A DNA stretch of 64,000 bases from Bog-473 sp963717455 (GCA_963717455.1 OY970336.1:186001-250000); one strand, 5' to 3'; positions 44,973-54,948 are shown, counted from the stretch's first letter. Program-made: numbers and translations. The notes: generated by a model from the sequence alone, not told the origin.

Positions 44973-45695
44973 TCACCCGAGGGTTTGAGCCACTATGTCC
45001 GCATATCGCGCGATTCCGGCCGATGTGAAGTGGATCCCATCAGGGAGACGCATCTGCACGAAGGTCCCGTCTGGCCCCGGCAGATACTCGGAGTAGCCGC
45101 CGTTGGGCGCACTGAACGCATTGACTACATTGATGATCGGAGGTCTGCCTGAGGCGTCGTCCGGAGCATGAAGTGATTCGTAAATACCGTCGAGGGTTGT
45201 CAGCTTTATCTGATTGAAAGGCTTGGCAAGCGGGGGTCCTATCACCCAGTAGACCTGAGCACCGCGCGACGCTAGGACGTCCTCCAGGAACTGCGCGGCC
45301 AAGCGCCACCGCTCGTAGAACTGCGGCGTCCCGTCAGCGATCCCCGGCTGGGCGCCCAGCAATCCGTAGTTGCCAATGAACTCCACGACTACTTCATCCG
45401 GATTGTCTGCTGCGATCAGTTGGCTGGCCCGTTCGATCCAGTTGATCTGCGTGTCGAGCAGGCCGCTTCCCGGCATTGCCTGAACTTGGGTTGAGTAACC
45501 CCTCGCCCAGAGGTCCGTTTCAAGCGCCGGACTGGACTCATAGGTGAGCGAGTCGCCTATGAAGAGAACCGAAGGGTCGTGCCTGCTCAGAAGAAGAAGA
45601 GGAGCGATGATTGCGATCGTGACGACGATCGCCCCTGCCACCCACAAGGTGCGCCGAGAACGGAGCCTCTCGGAAGACTCGAGCCGCATACACAT
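44973..45695 (-). CDS. Membrane-anchored SGNH/GDSL hydrolase
   Basis: 240 residues: basic N-terminus, one span (about 17-36) and an extracytoplasmic SGNH domain. GDSL (47-50, nucleophile Ser49), GSGLLD, FIGNYG (Asn) and DGIHFTSAG (Asp/His pair near the end) give all four blocks. Likely esterase or O-deacetylase acting on envelope glycans or lipids. Divergent from galE. Confidence 0.85.
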   Translation of the reverse strand: MCMRLESSERLRSRRTLWVAGAIVVTIAIIAPLLLLSRHDPSVLFIGDSLTYESSPALETDLWARGYSTQVQAMPGSGLLDTQINWIERASQLIAADNPDEVVVEFIGNYGLLGAQPGIADGTPQFYERWRLAAQFLEDVLASRGAQVYWVIGPPLAKPFNQIKLTTLDGIYESLHAPDDASGRPPIINVVNAFSAPNGGYSEYLPGPDGTFVQMRLPDGIHFTSAGIARYADIVAQTLG

Positions 45696-46003
45696 TGTCT
45701 ATCCGGCGTTCGTGGTCTCGGCCGGCGTGGCGACCGATCCATAGTGGTATTGATGGAACCCGCTGTTTGGTTTGCCAGCTTCCCCAAAGGCGATTCTCCA
45801 TCCCGCCGGATACATGACAGCGGCAGGCTGGCTAGGAGTTCGCGAGCCGAGCGAAGAGGTGGGGGGAGTTCAGTGGCGCCAGCCAGGGGAAAGGGCCGAA
45901 TGGGTGCTCGAGGGTAAGAGTGCCCCAGTACACAGCATTTCGGGGATTACGCCCGAGGCCCCCACGCCGTGCAGGAACAGACGAAAATGAGCGAGACTCT
46001 GAC
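45696..46003. other. Divergent intergenic region, SGNH / galE
   Basis: 308 bp. It must hold both promoters, but no strong -35/-10 pair stands out and no gene is supported. Confidence 0.35.
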
Positions 46004-46987
46004 ATGACGATCTTGGTCACTGGTGGTGCTGGCTATATCGGCTCTCACACGGTCAGGCTCCTGCGAGAACGGGGCCGGGATGTCGTCGTGGTCGACACCC
46101 TGGAGTTCGGCCATACTGCCGCGTTAGGTGACACCCCACTCGTACGGGCTGACATCGCTGACCGTCAGGTGATAGCCGATGTAGTCAGGGATTACAACGT
46201 AGATGCCGTGATGCACTTTGCTGCTTACAAGGCAGCCGGTGAGTCCATGGAGCGACCTGGGAGGTATTTTCACAACAACGTCGCCGGAAGTGCGGCCCTG
46301 CTCGAATCTCTGGCACAGCTCGGCGTGATGCGGCTGATCTTCTCTTCGAGCTGTGCGGTCTACGGCACCCCGGACACACTCCCTGTGAGCGAGGACAGTG
46401 CTATTCGCCCGGAAAGCCCGTACGGCGAGAGCAAGGCGATCATCGAGCGGATCATGTCGTGGTACGACCGCTGCCTCGGGCTGCGCTCCATCAGTCTGCG
46501 GTACTTCAATGCTGCAGGCGCCTGGCCGGACGGATCCATCGGGGAGGACTGGACCGTGACTCTCAATCTCGTGCCCCTGATCATGAAGGCTGCACTCGGA
46601 CGTCGGAGTGCGTTGCAGGTTTTCGGCACCGACTATCCGACCCCCGACGGCACAGCTATTCGTGACTACGTGCACGTGCTCGACCTGGCCGAGGCCCACC
46701 TCAGAGCGCTTGAGCTTCTAGAGGGAGGCGGCCAGTCGACAGCGGTCAATCTCGGCACCGGCGTTGGCTCATCGGTCCTCGAAGTCCTGGCGTCAGCGGA
46801 GAAGGCGATTGGGCGTCCGGTACCTTACGAGCTTGCTCCCCGTAGACCTGGCGATCCAGTGGCCTTGTACTCCGACGGCGATCACGCTCAGCGGCTGCTC
46901 GGCTGGTATCCGCACCACGGGTTAGGCGACATCGTCTCGTCGGCATGGGCATGGCACTCCACCCACCCAGACGGCTTCGACGATTGA
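46004..46987 (+). CDS. galE: UDP-glucose 4-epimerase
   Basis: 327 residues, extended SDR. GGAGYIG (7-13) binds NAD; SSSCAVYG (114-121) and Y140-x3-K144 (YGESK) are catalytic. LRYFNAAGA and IRDYVHVLDLAEAH are GalE-specific blocks. Interconverts UDP-glucose and UDP-galactose for envelope polysaccharide or galactose use; the GH36 galactosidase at 19.8 kb could feed it. ATG 46004 is the only start giving a normal N-terminus. Confidence 0.9.
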   Translation: MTILVTGGAGYIGSHTVRLLRERGRDVVVVDTLEFGHTAALGDTPLVRADIADRQVIADVVRDYNVDAVMHFAAYKAAGESMERPGRYFHNNVAGSAALLESLAQLGVMRLIFSSSCAVYGTPDTLPVSEDSAIRPESPYGESKAIIERIMSWYDRCLGLRSISLRYFNAAGAWPDGSIGEDWTVTLNLVPLIMKAALGRRSALQVFGTDYPTPDGTAIRDYVHVLDLAEAHLRALELLEGGGQSTAVNLGTGVGSSVLEVLASAEKAIGRPVPYELAPRRPGDPVALYSDGDHAQRLLGWYPHHGLGDIVSSAWAWHSTHPDGFDD

Positions 46988-47296
46988 ATCACAGAAGCCG
47001 GCGGCCTGGTCCCTGTGGCAGGCACCTGCCCACCGCTTGGCCCGCAGTCCGGGCCCGGGCGGGCGGTTCGGGCAACGGGCCCACCGGAGCTTCATCCGGT
47101 CTGGCTCGATGCAACGGCGCCGAGACAGCGTCCGCCATCGGTCCCCGATTGACGAGCCGCCGAGATTGCCGGAGCCGAGCTCCGCCCTCCCGCCCATGGT
47201 GTGGTCGAGGACGCCTTGAGCCGCCGACGGTCGAACCTCACCGGGAGCACAGGCCGACAAACGCTCCCTCGGTGTCATGAGGCCGGTGGAGCAATC
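46988..47296. other. Intergenic, no gene seen
   Basis: 309 bp between convergent genes, GC-rich with short self-complementary stretches (ccgggcccggg near 47055) but no clear terminator or reading frame. Confidence 0.35.
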
Positions 47297-47737
47297 TCAA
47301 ACGTTCCCCGGATGGCGGGCAGGTGCGACGGCCTCAGAGAAGGTCTCCATGGCGAAATGATCCGCCCGGCGAGCGTCCCGCCAGGCGTCGCGAGATCGAT
47401 CCGCATATTCCTGAGCGGTCATGATTCCTGCGCTAGTGCCGATCTCAGTGAGTGCGTCAGCTGCCTCGATATAGGACTCCCAGGCGCTGCGAAAGGCGAC
47501 GTTTACTCCAGCCTCCGGACTTGGATTGGCAGCGAGCCATTCCAGTCCCTCGATCGCCGTCGACCGCAGCTTCCCGATCGCGCCTATGTCGCGCTCGATC
47601 GTTTCGGGCAATACCAGTGAACGGCCCGGCTGTAGGAATCTCAAGCGGTGAGAAAATACCGCTGCGGACTTCTCGAGTTCTGCCACTCGATGCTCCCAGC
47701 CGGTTCGGTACCAATAAATCAGCCCCCGATCAGGCAC
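47297..47737 (-). CDS. Hypothetical helical protein
   Basis: 146 residues, mostly helical: VAELEKSAAVFSHRL, then ETIERDIGAIGKLRSTAIEG, then AWESYIEAADALTEIG. No family recognised; no signal peptide. Coding character is moderate. Divergent from the broken lipoprotein gene. Confidence 0.45.
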   Translation of the reverse strand: MPDRGLIYWYRTGWEHRVAELEKSAAVFSHRLRFLQPGRSLVLPETIERDIGAIGKLRSTAIEGLEWLAANPSPEAGVNVAFRSAWESYIEAADALTEIGTSAGIMTAQEYADRSRDAWRDARRADHFAMETFSEAVAPARHPGNV

Positions 47738-47962
47738 GAAACCGGACTCTACACCGAGCCCTCAGCGTCACAACGCCGGTCTGAGCCCTGGGGTCGAAAC
47801 ACACGCAATTCACTCAGCTCACCTCGTTGTCGGCGAACGAGCCAGGACTGTCCCAGTTCGCCAATCGGGAGGGTGGGAGAGTTTGGCACCATGGGGCAGG
47901 CGAACCATCTCCACATACCGTGCGTCTCTAATGACGGGAGGCAGACGACGGTGATTCGAAAC

Positions 47963-48732
47963 ATGGCCAGAGGAGCTGCCGCCGTAGTCGGTAGCTTTTC
48001 ATTGGTTCTGGCAGCCTGTCAGGCCTCGGGGGCGAACGGATCTTTGACCGAGATCCAAGCCGATGGCGGCAGAGTCACCGGGACCTCGACACCCCATGGG
48101 TGGGTAGCGCACTCCGCCTACGGCCTTCAGTTGTCGGTCCCCAAAGCCTGGGCCGTCGCGTACTTCAGGGACTGTCCAGTATGTGACACCGGAACATTGC
48201 TGATCGGCACACCCGCCTACTCCAGCTTGTGCACGGAAATTCCTTCCGACGCCAACATCCTCACGATGCAGCCTGAACAGTCAGAAGCCGTGCATGCGAC
48301 CCACGTCAGACCCTCGTGGTCCATGGTCGCGTGGTCATCTCCTATTCAACTGGCGGCATCCTCAACTGGGCCGTCCCCTCCGAGAGCGTCGTGCTTACCG
48401 CAACGGGGCCTGAGTCCTCCGCCGTGCTGAATACGCTGTCGGTTGCCACTTCGCCGGCTCAAGTGGCCCCGGGGTTTCTTAAGGGAAGCGAATACCTCGT
48501 GGCGATTGTGCGGACACCCGTGACCGGCCTGGTTTCAGTCCGGAGACTCGATGCTCCCAGAACTGGTCTGGAAGTTGTGCATGCATATGACGGACAATTC
48601 TCCGACACGCTTGCACCGGGTACGTATCTCATGACCGGTCAAGATGGAGATGCTCCATGCCCACCAGTGAAGGTGGGCGTTACATCGGGGCGGACGACCG
48701 ATGTTCCCGAAATTGACTGCCACGGCGAGTGA
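47963..48732 (+). pseudogene. Lipoprotein gene, frameshifted
   Basis: ATG 47963 (GTG 47951 possible) opens a lipoprotein signal with lipobox LAAC (SFSLVLAACQ). The secreted domain includes GWVAHSAYGLQLSVPKAWAV and DCPVCDTGTLL. At about 48290 the frame changes: the continuation (ACDPRQTLVVHGRVVISYST to the stop at 48732) is shifted by one base. The C-terminal part ends CPPVKVGV with EIDCHGE. Either decayed or an indel error. No known family. Confidence 0.6.
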
Positions 48733-49053
48733 CCGGGCGGGCAATCCGACTGTGGCCGTTCGCCGGATATGTGAGCAGGTGCGCGCCGCCTCAGCCCGTT
48801 GACTTCGCACCCCATATGAAGGGACATGCTTCGGCCCGTGCACCGCTCTGATTCTGGTGACCTGCATTTCGTCCACGATGCAAGACATTCGAAAGCGGCC
48901 ACGAAGGCTCGGTGTCCCTCCGAGCCATAGACTGGAGTGTGGTCGCCTTCATGGTTGACTGCCCCCGAACCGGGTAGGTGAGCGCTGCCGACGGGTGAGC
49001 CGAGCCCAACATGGGAGGACTACTCTGAGCCCGCATCACCGAGGAGGTTGGGT
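48733..49053. other. Intergenic, no gene seen
   Basis: 321 bp between the broken lipoprotein gene and the sulfotransferase-like gene. Only the GAGGAGG ribosome site of the latter is recognisable. Confidence 0.35.
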
Positions 49054-49677
49054 ATGTCTCTTCAGGTAATAGGCGCAGGGCTCGGCAGGACGGGTACGAC
49101 GTCGCTCAAGGAGGCGCTCGAGCAGCTCCTTGGCGGCCCCTGCTACCACATGTTGGAAGTGAGGGAGCGTACCGGCGACCCAGACGCATGGGGCGATGCG
49201 TACGAAGGAAGGCTGCCAGGATGGCGTGCCTTCTTCGATGGGTACGTCGCAACTGTTGATTGGCCAGCCGCCCCCTTTTGGTCCGAGATCAGCTCGGTGT
49301 TTCCAGAAGCCCTGATCCTGTTGTCAGTGCGGGATGCCGATGACTGGTGGAGGAGCGCTTCGAGCACGATCTTCGTGGCACTCGCCACCTATTTCGCTCC
49401 TGATGCTCCAGATGACGGATGGACCCGAATGGGGCGCGGGATGATGACAACCTTCACGCCCGGCTGGCAGGACGAAGAGTCGGCCAAGGCGGCGTATCTC
49501 GCCCACAACGAGGTCGTCAGAGCCACCGCGCCCCGGGATCGTCTTCTCGAGTGGCACCCCGAAGAGGGTTGGGAGCCGATCTGTTCAGCTCTTCACCTAG
49601 AGGTACCGGACCAGCCGTTTCCTCACACCAATACCACTGCACAAGCTCGTGACGAAATGGGTCTTGATTCGGAGTAG
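49054..49677 (+). CDS. Sulfotransferase-family protein
   Basis: 207 residues. VIGAGLGRTGTTSLKEAL is the 5'-phosphosulfate-binding P-loop of the Sulfotransfer_4-type family and LLSVRDADDWW the 3'-phosphate segment. Transfers sulfate from PAPS to an unknown acceptor. ATG 49054 has GAGGAGG 6-7 bp upstream; TTG 49048 is less likely. Confidence 0.85.
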   Translation: MSLQVIGAGLGRTGTTSLKEALEQLLGGPCYHMLEVRERTGDPDAWGDAYEGRLPGWRAFFDGYVATVDWPAAPFWSEISSVFPEALILLSVRDADDWWRSASSTIFVALATYFAPDAPDDGWTRMGRGMMTTFTPGWQDEESAKAAYLAHNEVVRATAPRDRLLEWHPEEGWEPICSALHLEVPDQPFPHTNTTAQARDEMGLDSE

Positions 49678-49922
49678 CAGTGCCGCCCCACTACGCCAAC
49701 GGGAGCATCGGGACCGAGAGCGGCGGTACGGCGCCATGGGGCCGCCGCCGAGCCCGGGACCCCGGCGTCCGCGAGCGACATCGTCGGGTGTACCCTCGTA
49801 ACGGCTCATTTTGAGAGCACCAGCGTTTCCGCTTACGGTGACAAGATCGGGAGTCCCGATGGTTCCAATGCCAAGGGGTGGGCTTGTCCGCCCTGCGATC
49901 GCAAACTGTTTGGCACTGAAGA

Positions 49923-50192
49923 ATGGCTGAGGCCTACGACACGGGCATGGACCTTCTCATCGAGGCTGCCAATGCGCTCGATATGGCGGCCGGTGCTTGT
50001 GAGAGTTCCGAGGATTCGGAGCGCCTCTTTGCACTCACGGACCGGATCCGTAGCTACCTGGCAATGAGCCGCCGTACCACGACTCTTGGAATGCCCCGGA
50101 TTGTCTCCAACCACGCCCGGCTCACGGATGAAGACGTGATCCATCGGACGGGAGAGTTCAACAAGTCTCACATACGTATCCTTCCGGACTGA
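49923..50192 (+). CDS. Small acidic hypothetical protein
   Basis: 89 residues with a helical acidic N-terminal half (MDLLIEAANALDMAAGACESSED, shown in part: MDLLIEAANALDMAAG) and a basic C-terminal part. No family. Weak ribosome site. Coding status is uncertain. Confidence 0.4.
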   Translation: MAEAYDTGMDLLIEAANALDMAAGACESSEDSERLFALTDRIRSYLAMSRRTTTLGMPRIVSNHARLTDEDVIHRTGEFNKSHIRILPD

Positions 50193-50272
50193 CGGTTCGC
50201 ATGGCATGTGCTGCCGAATGAACCTGCAGCCAATCCGCCGCTGAGTCGGTATCCCAGTTCGGCGGACGAGGT

Positions 50273-51817
50273 CTAGCGAGGTTTCCGTGACGGCAGAGCG
50301 GCCAGCACGAAAATCACAGCGGCGAGAGACACAGCGCCACCGACGGCGAGCGACACTCCGTTGCCGCTCATGAAGGCCGTTCGGGCTGCACGGGCCAACT
50401 GGAACCCGGTCGAGCCTCCGGCGCTGGCTGCGACGGCGAGCGCGCCACCCAACGAGCCCAGGATCGTCTGCAAGATAGAGGCAGACACATGTCGACCGAG
50501 AAGAACCGTGTTCATGTGATCCTGATAGCGCGTCAGCATCACGCTTCCGATGACGGCGACGCCAAGAGCACCACCGACCTGAAGTGCGACAGTATTGGTG
50601 GCCGATCCCATGCCCGAGTCACCCTGGGGCACTGATCCAATCACCGAATTGGTCGCAGTCGGCAGCATCAGCCCCGCCCCAAATCCGATCAACACAAGAC
50701 CGACAACGACATCGCCATACGTCGTCTCGAAGCCCGAAACCGCCGAGACCTGCCATAGGCCGGCGGTGATCAGCGACAGGCCGGCAGCGACTGTGAACTT
50801 GACTCCAATGAGGCGAGAAACCAGCGGGGACACCGCGGCACTCACGATCACCATGGCAGCTATCGGGAGAATGCGAATGCCGGCCGCGAGCGGTGAAAGA
50901 CCGAGATCGAACTGGAGGAATTGGGTGGAGAGGAACAGCGCCCCCATGAGCCCGAACACCCCGAGACACTCCGCTACGAGTGCGACCGAGAAGCTGCGAT
51001 CACGAAAGAACTTCAGGTTCAGCATGGGGTGCGTGCAGCGGGCTTCCCAGACGACGAAACAGGCCAGAGCGACAAGACTGGCGAAACCGACTCCGAGCAC
51101 GATGCCCGACGACCAGCCTCGCGTCGGGCCCTCGATGGTCGACCAGAGCAGCAATCCGAGGCCGGCGATCGAGAGCACCGCCCCAACGGGATCGGGCCGA
51201 TTCACGTGCGGATTCTTCGACTCGGGCACGAGGAACACTGCTCCCACGAGGCCGAAGCACACGATTGGGACGTTGACCAAGAAGATCGATCCCCACCAAA
51301 AACGCGAGAGCAGCAGGCCACCGGCTATGGGGCCGACGGCGATCCCGAGCCCGACAGTGCCGGCCCACGCGCCGATGGCGCGCGCCCGCTCGGTCGGATC
51401 GCGAAAAGCATCGTTGATGATGGACAGGGACGCCGGAATGGTCAGCGCAGCACCAGCCCCCATGACGGCCCGACAGGCGATCAGCACATGGACAGAGCCA
51501 GAGAAGGCCGCACCGCTCGATCCGGCCGCGAAGACGGTGAGCCCGATCAGAAAGAACCGTCGGCGTCCGAATCTGTCCGCCAGGCTGCCTCCGACAAAGA
51601 GCAGTCCGGCGAAGACCATCGCGTAGCTGTCGACGATCCACTGAAGCTCACTCGACGTCGCTCGCAGATCTCGGACGAGCGTTGGAAGGGCCACATTGAG
51701 GATGGTGTTGTCGACGTTGATGATCAGAGCTGCGACGCACACCACAACCAGGGCGGCCCAGCGGCGCCGACTCTTCTGGTCGTTCCCTATCGCCGGTGCT
51801 CGAATCGTCAAGGTCAC
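50273..51817 (-). CDS. MFS drug transporter, DHA2 (14-TMS) family
   Basis: 514 residues with 14 predicted spans. LADRFGRRRFFLIG is the loop 2-3 signature and GIAVGPIAGGLLL is motif C of drug/H+ antiporters. Exports hydrophobic or cationic compounds using the proton gradient. GTG 51817 start. No TetR-type regulator is adjacent. Confidence 0.9.
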   Translation of the reverse strand: MTLTIRAPAIGNDQKSRRRWAALVVVCVAALIINVDNTILNVALPTLVRDLRATSSELQWIVDSYAMVFAGLLFVGGSLADRFGRRRFFLIGLTVFAAGSSGAAFSGSVHVLIACRAVMGAGAALTIPASLSIINDAFRDPTERARAIGAWAGTVGLGIAVGPIAGGLLLSRFWWGSIFLVNVPIVCFGLVGAVFLVPESKNPHVNRPDPVGAVLSIAGLGLLLWSTIEGPTRGWSSGIVLGVGFASLVALACFVVWEARCTHPMLNLKFFRDRSFSVALVAECLGVFGLMGALFLSTQFLQFDLGLSPLAAGIRILPIAAMVIVSAAVSPLVSRLIGVKFTVAAGLSLITAGLWQVSAVSGFETTYGDVVVGLVLIGFGAGLMLPTATNSVIGSVPQGDSGMGSATNTVALQVGGALGVAVIGSVMLTRYQDHMNTVLLGRHVSASILQTILGSLGGALAVAASAGGSTGFQLARAARTAFMSGNGVSLAVGGAVSLAAVIFVLAALPSRKPR

Positions 51818-51950
51818 TCATCCATTCCAACGGAGCGACCCTGACGAGGCCAGGGCCGAAGGTCATGGAGTCAACCCTTGGGTCGAGTGCGCCCCAGTTC
51901 GCCGCGTCGGTGGGACAGGTCGCCGTGCGAGCTTGGACCCGCTGTCCGGG

Positions 51951-52160
51951 CTACTTATGAGCCAGCTCCAGCGCGTCCCGTTGGTCACCGATCAGACGTG
52001 CGCCTGCCCAGATGAGCAGTGAGCCCACCCGCTGCCGTGAACGAGGGAACCGCGGTGAATGGTCATCGAGTCGGATTCTTGGCTGCCCTCTGGTTCGACG
52101 CTCATTGAGGAGATCCTCGTGTCTGGCCTTGCCGAGGGCCCGTAGCAATTCGGGGTGCAT
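51951..52160 (-). CDS. Small actinobacterial protein with C-terminal hydrophobic helix
   Basis: 69 residues: MHPELLRALGKARHEDLLNE at the N-terminus, a basic middle and a hydrophobic segment GSLLIWAGARLIG. AAGGAGCACCG lies just before ATG 52160. Similar short proteins are frequent in actinobacteria and usually unannotated. Role unknown; weak membrane association possible. Transcribed towards the MFS gene. Confidence 0.6.
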   Translation of the reverse strand: MHPELLRALGKARHEDLLNERRTRGQPRIRLDDHSPRFPRSRQRVGSLLIWAGARLIGDQRDALELAHK

Positions 52161-52652
52161 CGGTGCTCCTTGGGACAGAGAAAGAAGTATCGACGGGGGT
52201 TGTGACAATGGGCGCGGCGACGCAGCGCCGGTGGCCCGAAGCTGTGCGGCGGCGCCGTCGGCGCTCGCCCGCGAGCTCGATGCTGGTCAGCCCAGCAGAG
52301 CGCGATTACCCGCGGCGGCAGTGGCGCACAGCATCGGCATCTGACGGTTCGTCGCGTGGATCTTCATGTGCACCTCCTCTGTGTGCTCGCGTTGGAGTCG
52401 TAATGAAAACATGCCGACGCCAAAATGGCGAGCGCTTCGAACAAGAACGCAATGAACGTGCGCCGCGCTCGGTTGGAACGGCTTGCATTACGTAAACGAC
52501 GTTCCGAAAAGATGGAGTGGGGAACATCGATGTCAATAGGAGGAGGGGAGGAGCGGTCCTCGGGTCTTGCCCAACCAAGGGATGCTAGGTGTCTCCTGTC
52601 GCCGGGAATGCAGCTACGCCCTCGCCGGACAATGCGATCCTAAGATTGGAAG
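52161..52652. other. Intergenic with one possible micro-ORF
   Basis: 492 bp, with an AT-richer block at 52400-52560. Apart from the 26-codon candidate at 52287-52367 no gene is supported. Confidence 0.35.
52287..52367 (-). CDS. Candidate 26-residue micro-ORF
   Basis: ATG 52367 preceded at 4-5 bp by GAGGAGG; encodes MKIHATNRQMPMLCATAA and eight more residues, then TGA. The ribosome site is the main evidence. It could also be the 5' end of a decayed gene. Confidence 0.3.
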   Translation of the reverse strand: MKIHATNRQMPMLCATAAAGNRALLG

Positions 52653-53130
52653 ATGACCACCTCGATGGTTGGCCGAGTCGCCATCGTGACCGGAGTCAGT
52701 CGGCGAGCGGGGATCGGATTTGCGGTTGCCCGGGACCTGCTGGCTTCGGGAATGAAGGTGTTGATCCAGTCGTGGACGGCACATGACGCAGATCAGCCAT
52801 GGGGTCGTGATGCGGTCGGCATGCCGGGCGTGATCGAGGCGCTCCGACAATTTGAGGGATGCCTTGAGCACATAGATGCCGACGGTGCTCCATCACGCGG
52901 ACGAGTGGCGGCTCGCCCGATTGGCCACCCGTGTCGGCGTGGCCGGGCGGACGCCCCATCCCCCAGTGGTCGCGACTCGAAGCTGGACGCTCTGACGACC
53001 TCGCCGTTGAGCTCTGATCGTCAGTTACGTCACGGCGAGCCATGGGTCGTTGAGGCTACGGAGAGTTCCCTTTGCCGGGAGGGTAACGCCGCTCAGACGA
53101 TCCGCTGCTCCCCCACCAGAGGACGATCTC
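52653..53130 (+). pseudogene. Decayed short-chain dehydrogenase
   Basis: Starts as a normal SDR: GRVAIVTGVSRRAGIGFAVA (Rossmann motif), then QSWTAHDADQPWG and EHIDADGA. After about residue 80 the recognisable pieces are out of frame with each other (DSKLDALT, then a frame with AVEL and DRQLR, then VVEATES), and the catalytic Tyr-x3-Lys and the C-terminus are absent. At least two indels plus truncation. The FAD protein gene follows. Confidence 0.6.
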
Positions 53131-53274
53131 GCTTGCCAGCCCTGAGGACCGGTCGAGAGCGTGCTCGACCGTCTTCGCGGTGGTCGTCATCGTCGCCTTC
53201 GGGGGGGCATGCAGGTCAGGGATCTGCATGCACAATCATGGGGACTACCGCTGCATCCCGACGCGAGGAGGGTG

Positions 53275-54750
53275 ATGGAGCCGATCCCGGCGCTTGAGAT
53301 CGACGAGGTTCGCTTCGACGAGACCGTCGACGTCGTCGTGGTGGGCCTGGGCGCCGCAGGCACGTCTGCGGTTGTGGCGGCGCGCCAGACAGCAGCGGAC
53401 GTTCTGGCCGTCGAACGTAGCGCGGGACCCGGTGGGACGTCGACCAACTCCGGCGGTCTCATCTACCTGGGAGGAGGCACGGCCCTCCAGGTCGCCTGCG
53501 GCTTCCGGGACTCGCCGGAGAACATGGCAGCGTTCCTCCGGGCCGCCCTCGGCCCCGGCGTGGACGACGATCGCGTCGACGTCTACTGCGAAGGTTCGCC
53601 GGACCACTTCGACTGGTTGGTCTCGATCGGCGTACCGTTCCGGGCGGCGTTCTGCGACGAGCCCAACCGTGAATCGGCCGATGATGCGGGACTGCTCTTC
53701 AGCGGCGGTGAGGACGCCTACCCGTTTGACGAGATCTCGGTCCCGGTGCCGCGCGGTCACAAGCCGCGGTACATCGACTCCGCCGGCGCCTTCCTGATGG
53801 AACGCCTCGGTGCCGCCGTCTCGTCCAGTGGCGCTCGCGTGGTGGCCGAGGCCCGCGCCGAGGCGTTGGTCGTCGACGGCGGGGACGTCGTCGGCTTGCG
53901 CCTGCGGACCGACGACGGGCCCCGCGCCGTCCGGGCCCGAGGCGGGGTGATCCTGGCCACCGGCGGGTTCATTCACAACGAGGCGATGGTCGCCGGGCAT
54001 TGCCCGCTGGCCCACGCCCCCGACGCAGCCTGGCGGATCGGCACTCCGACCGACGACGGCCGCGGGATCCGCATGGGCGCCGGCGCCGGCGCGGTGACGA
54101 CCAGGCTCGACGCCTTCGAGTGCGCGCTGCCCCTCGGGCCGCCCCACCGTCTCGCACGGGGCATCCTCGTCAACCGCCACGCCGAGCGATTCATCAACGA
54201 GGATGCCTACACCGGTCGCATCGGGTTCCACGCCCTCCGCGACCACGACGGGTTCGTCTACATGATCACCGATGACGTGATCCACGAGCCGAACCTCGTC
54301 GGACTCCGCGTCGGCTACGCCGCAGCCACTCCAGCGGAGCTGGCCGCCGACCTCGACGTTCCGCCCGACGCCCTGGCTCGCACGGTGCGCGAGTACAACG
54401 AGGCCGCGGCTCGCGGTGACGATCCGGCATTCCACAAGCGCGCGCCCTTCCTGCAGCCCATCGGGGAGCCGCCGGCGAGCGGCATCGGCGCCATCGACCT
54501 GCGCGTTGACCATGGCGCCATCTACGCGACCTTCACGCTCGGCGGTCTCGTCACCGACCCTGACGGCGTCGCGCTCGACGGTGCGGGTCATCGGATCTCG
54601 GGTCTCTACGCCGTCGGCCGGACCGCCGCCAGCCTGGCGGCCCACCACTACGCCAGCGGCATCAGCCTCGGCGACGGCTCGTTCTTCGGCCGACGCGCCG
54701 GCCGTCATGCGGCAGCCCGAGCCCGAGCAGAGCGCTCCTCGCCGCACTAG
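53275..54750 (+). CDS. KstD-like FAD-dependent dehydrogenase
   Basis: 491 residues. VVVVGLGAAGTSAVVAAR binds FAD, GGTSTNSGGLIYLGGG is the succinate dehydrogenase/3-ketosteroid dehydrogenase block, and the C-terminal domain ends GLYAVGRTAASLAAHHYASG. Probably a steroid or other ring-ketone 1,2-dehydrogenase. ATG 53275 follows GAGGAGG closely. Its TAG stop (54748-54750) is inside the CTAG target duplicated by the IS element, so the gene was left intact. Confidence 0.8.
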   Translation: MEPIPALEIDEVRFDETVDVVVVGLGAAGTSAVVAARQTAADVLAVERSAGPGGTSTNSGGLIYLGGGTALQVACGFRDSPENMAAFLRAALGPGVDDDRVDVYCEGSPDHFDWLVSIGVPFRAAFCDEPNRESADDAGLLFSGGEDAYPFDEISVPVPRGHKPRYIDSAGAFLMERLGAAVSSSGARVVAEARAEALVVDGGDVVGLRLRTDDGPRAVRARGGVILATGGFIHNEAMVAGHCPLAHAPDAAWRIGTPTDDGRGIRMGAGAGAVTTRLDAFECALPLGPPHRLARGILVNRHAERFINEDAYTGRIGFHALRDHDGFVYMITDDVIHEPNLVGLRVGYAAATPAELAADLDVPPDALARTVREYNEAAARGDDPAFHKRAPFLQPIGEPPASGIGAIDLRVDHGAIYATFTLGGLVTDPDGVALDGAGHRISGLYAVGRTAASLAAHHYASGISLGDGSFFGRRAGRHAAARARAERSSPH

Positions 54751-54765
54751 CTCCGATCATTCACG
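54751..54765 (+). repeat. IS left terminal inverted repeat
   Basis: CTCCGATCATTCACG, perfect complement of 56424-56438. Directly preceded by CTAG, whose last three bases are the stop codon of the flavoprotein gene. Confidence 0.85.
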
Positions 54766-54948
54766 AGATGACCTGACGTCGCCCGGAATCCATTGATTCG
54801 CCAGGTTGAAGGTCGAGCGGCCTGATTTCGTTCTCGCCCGCCCGCGGTGGGGGCCCATTGGAGTGAGTTGCGGGGTCATTTTGGATTCGGAGGTGATTCG
54901 GGGCGCCTTCGTCCGCCGTGGGTGCCGACTGACGGGAATCGGGATCGA

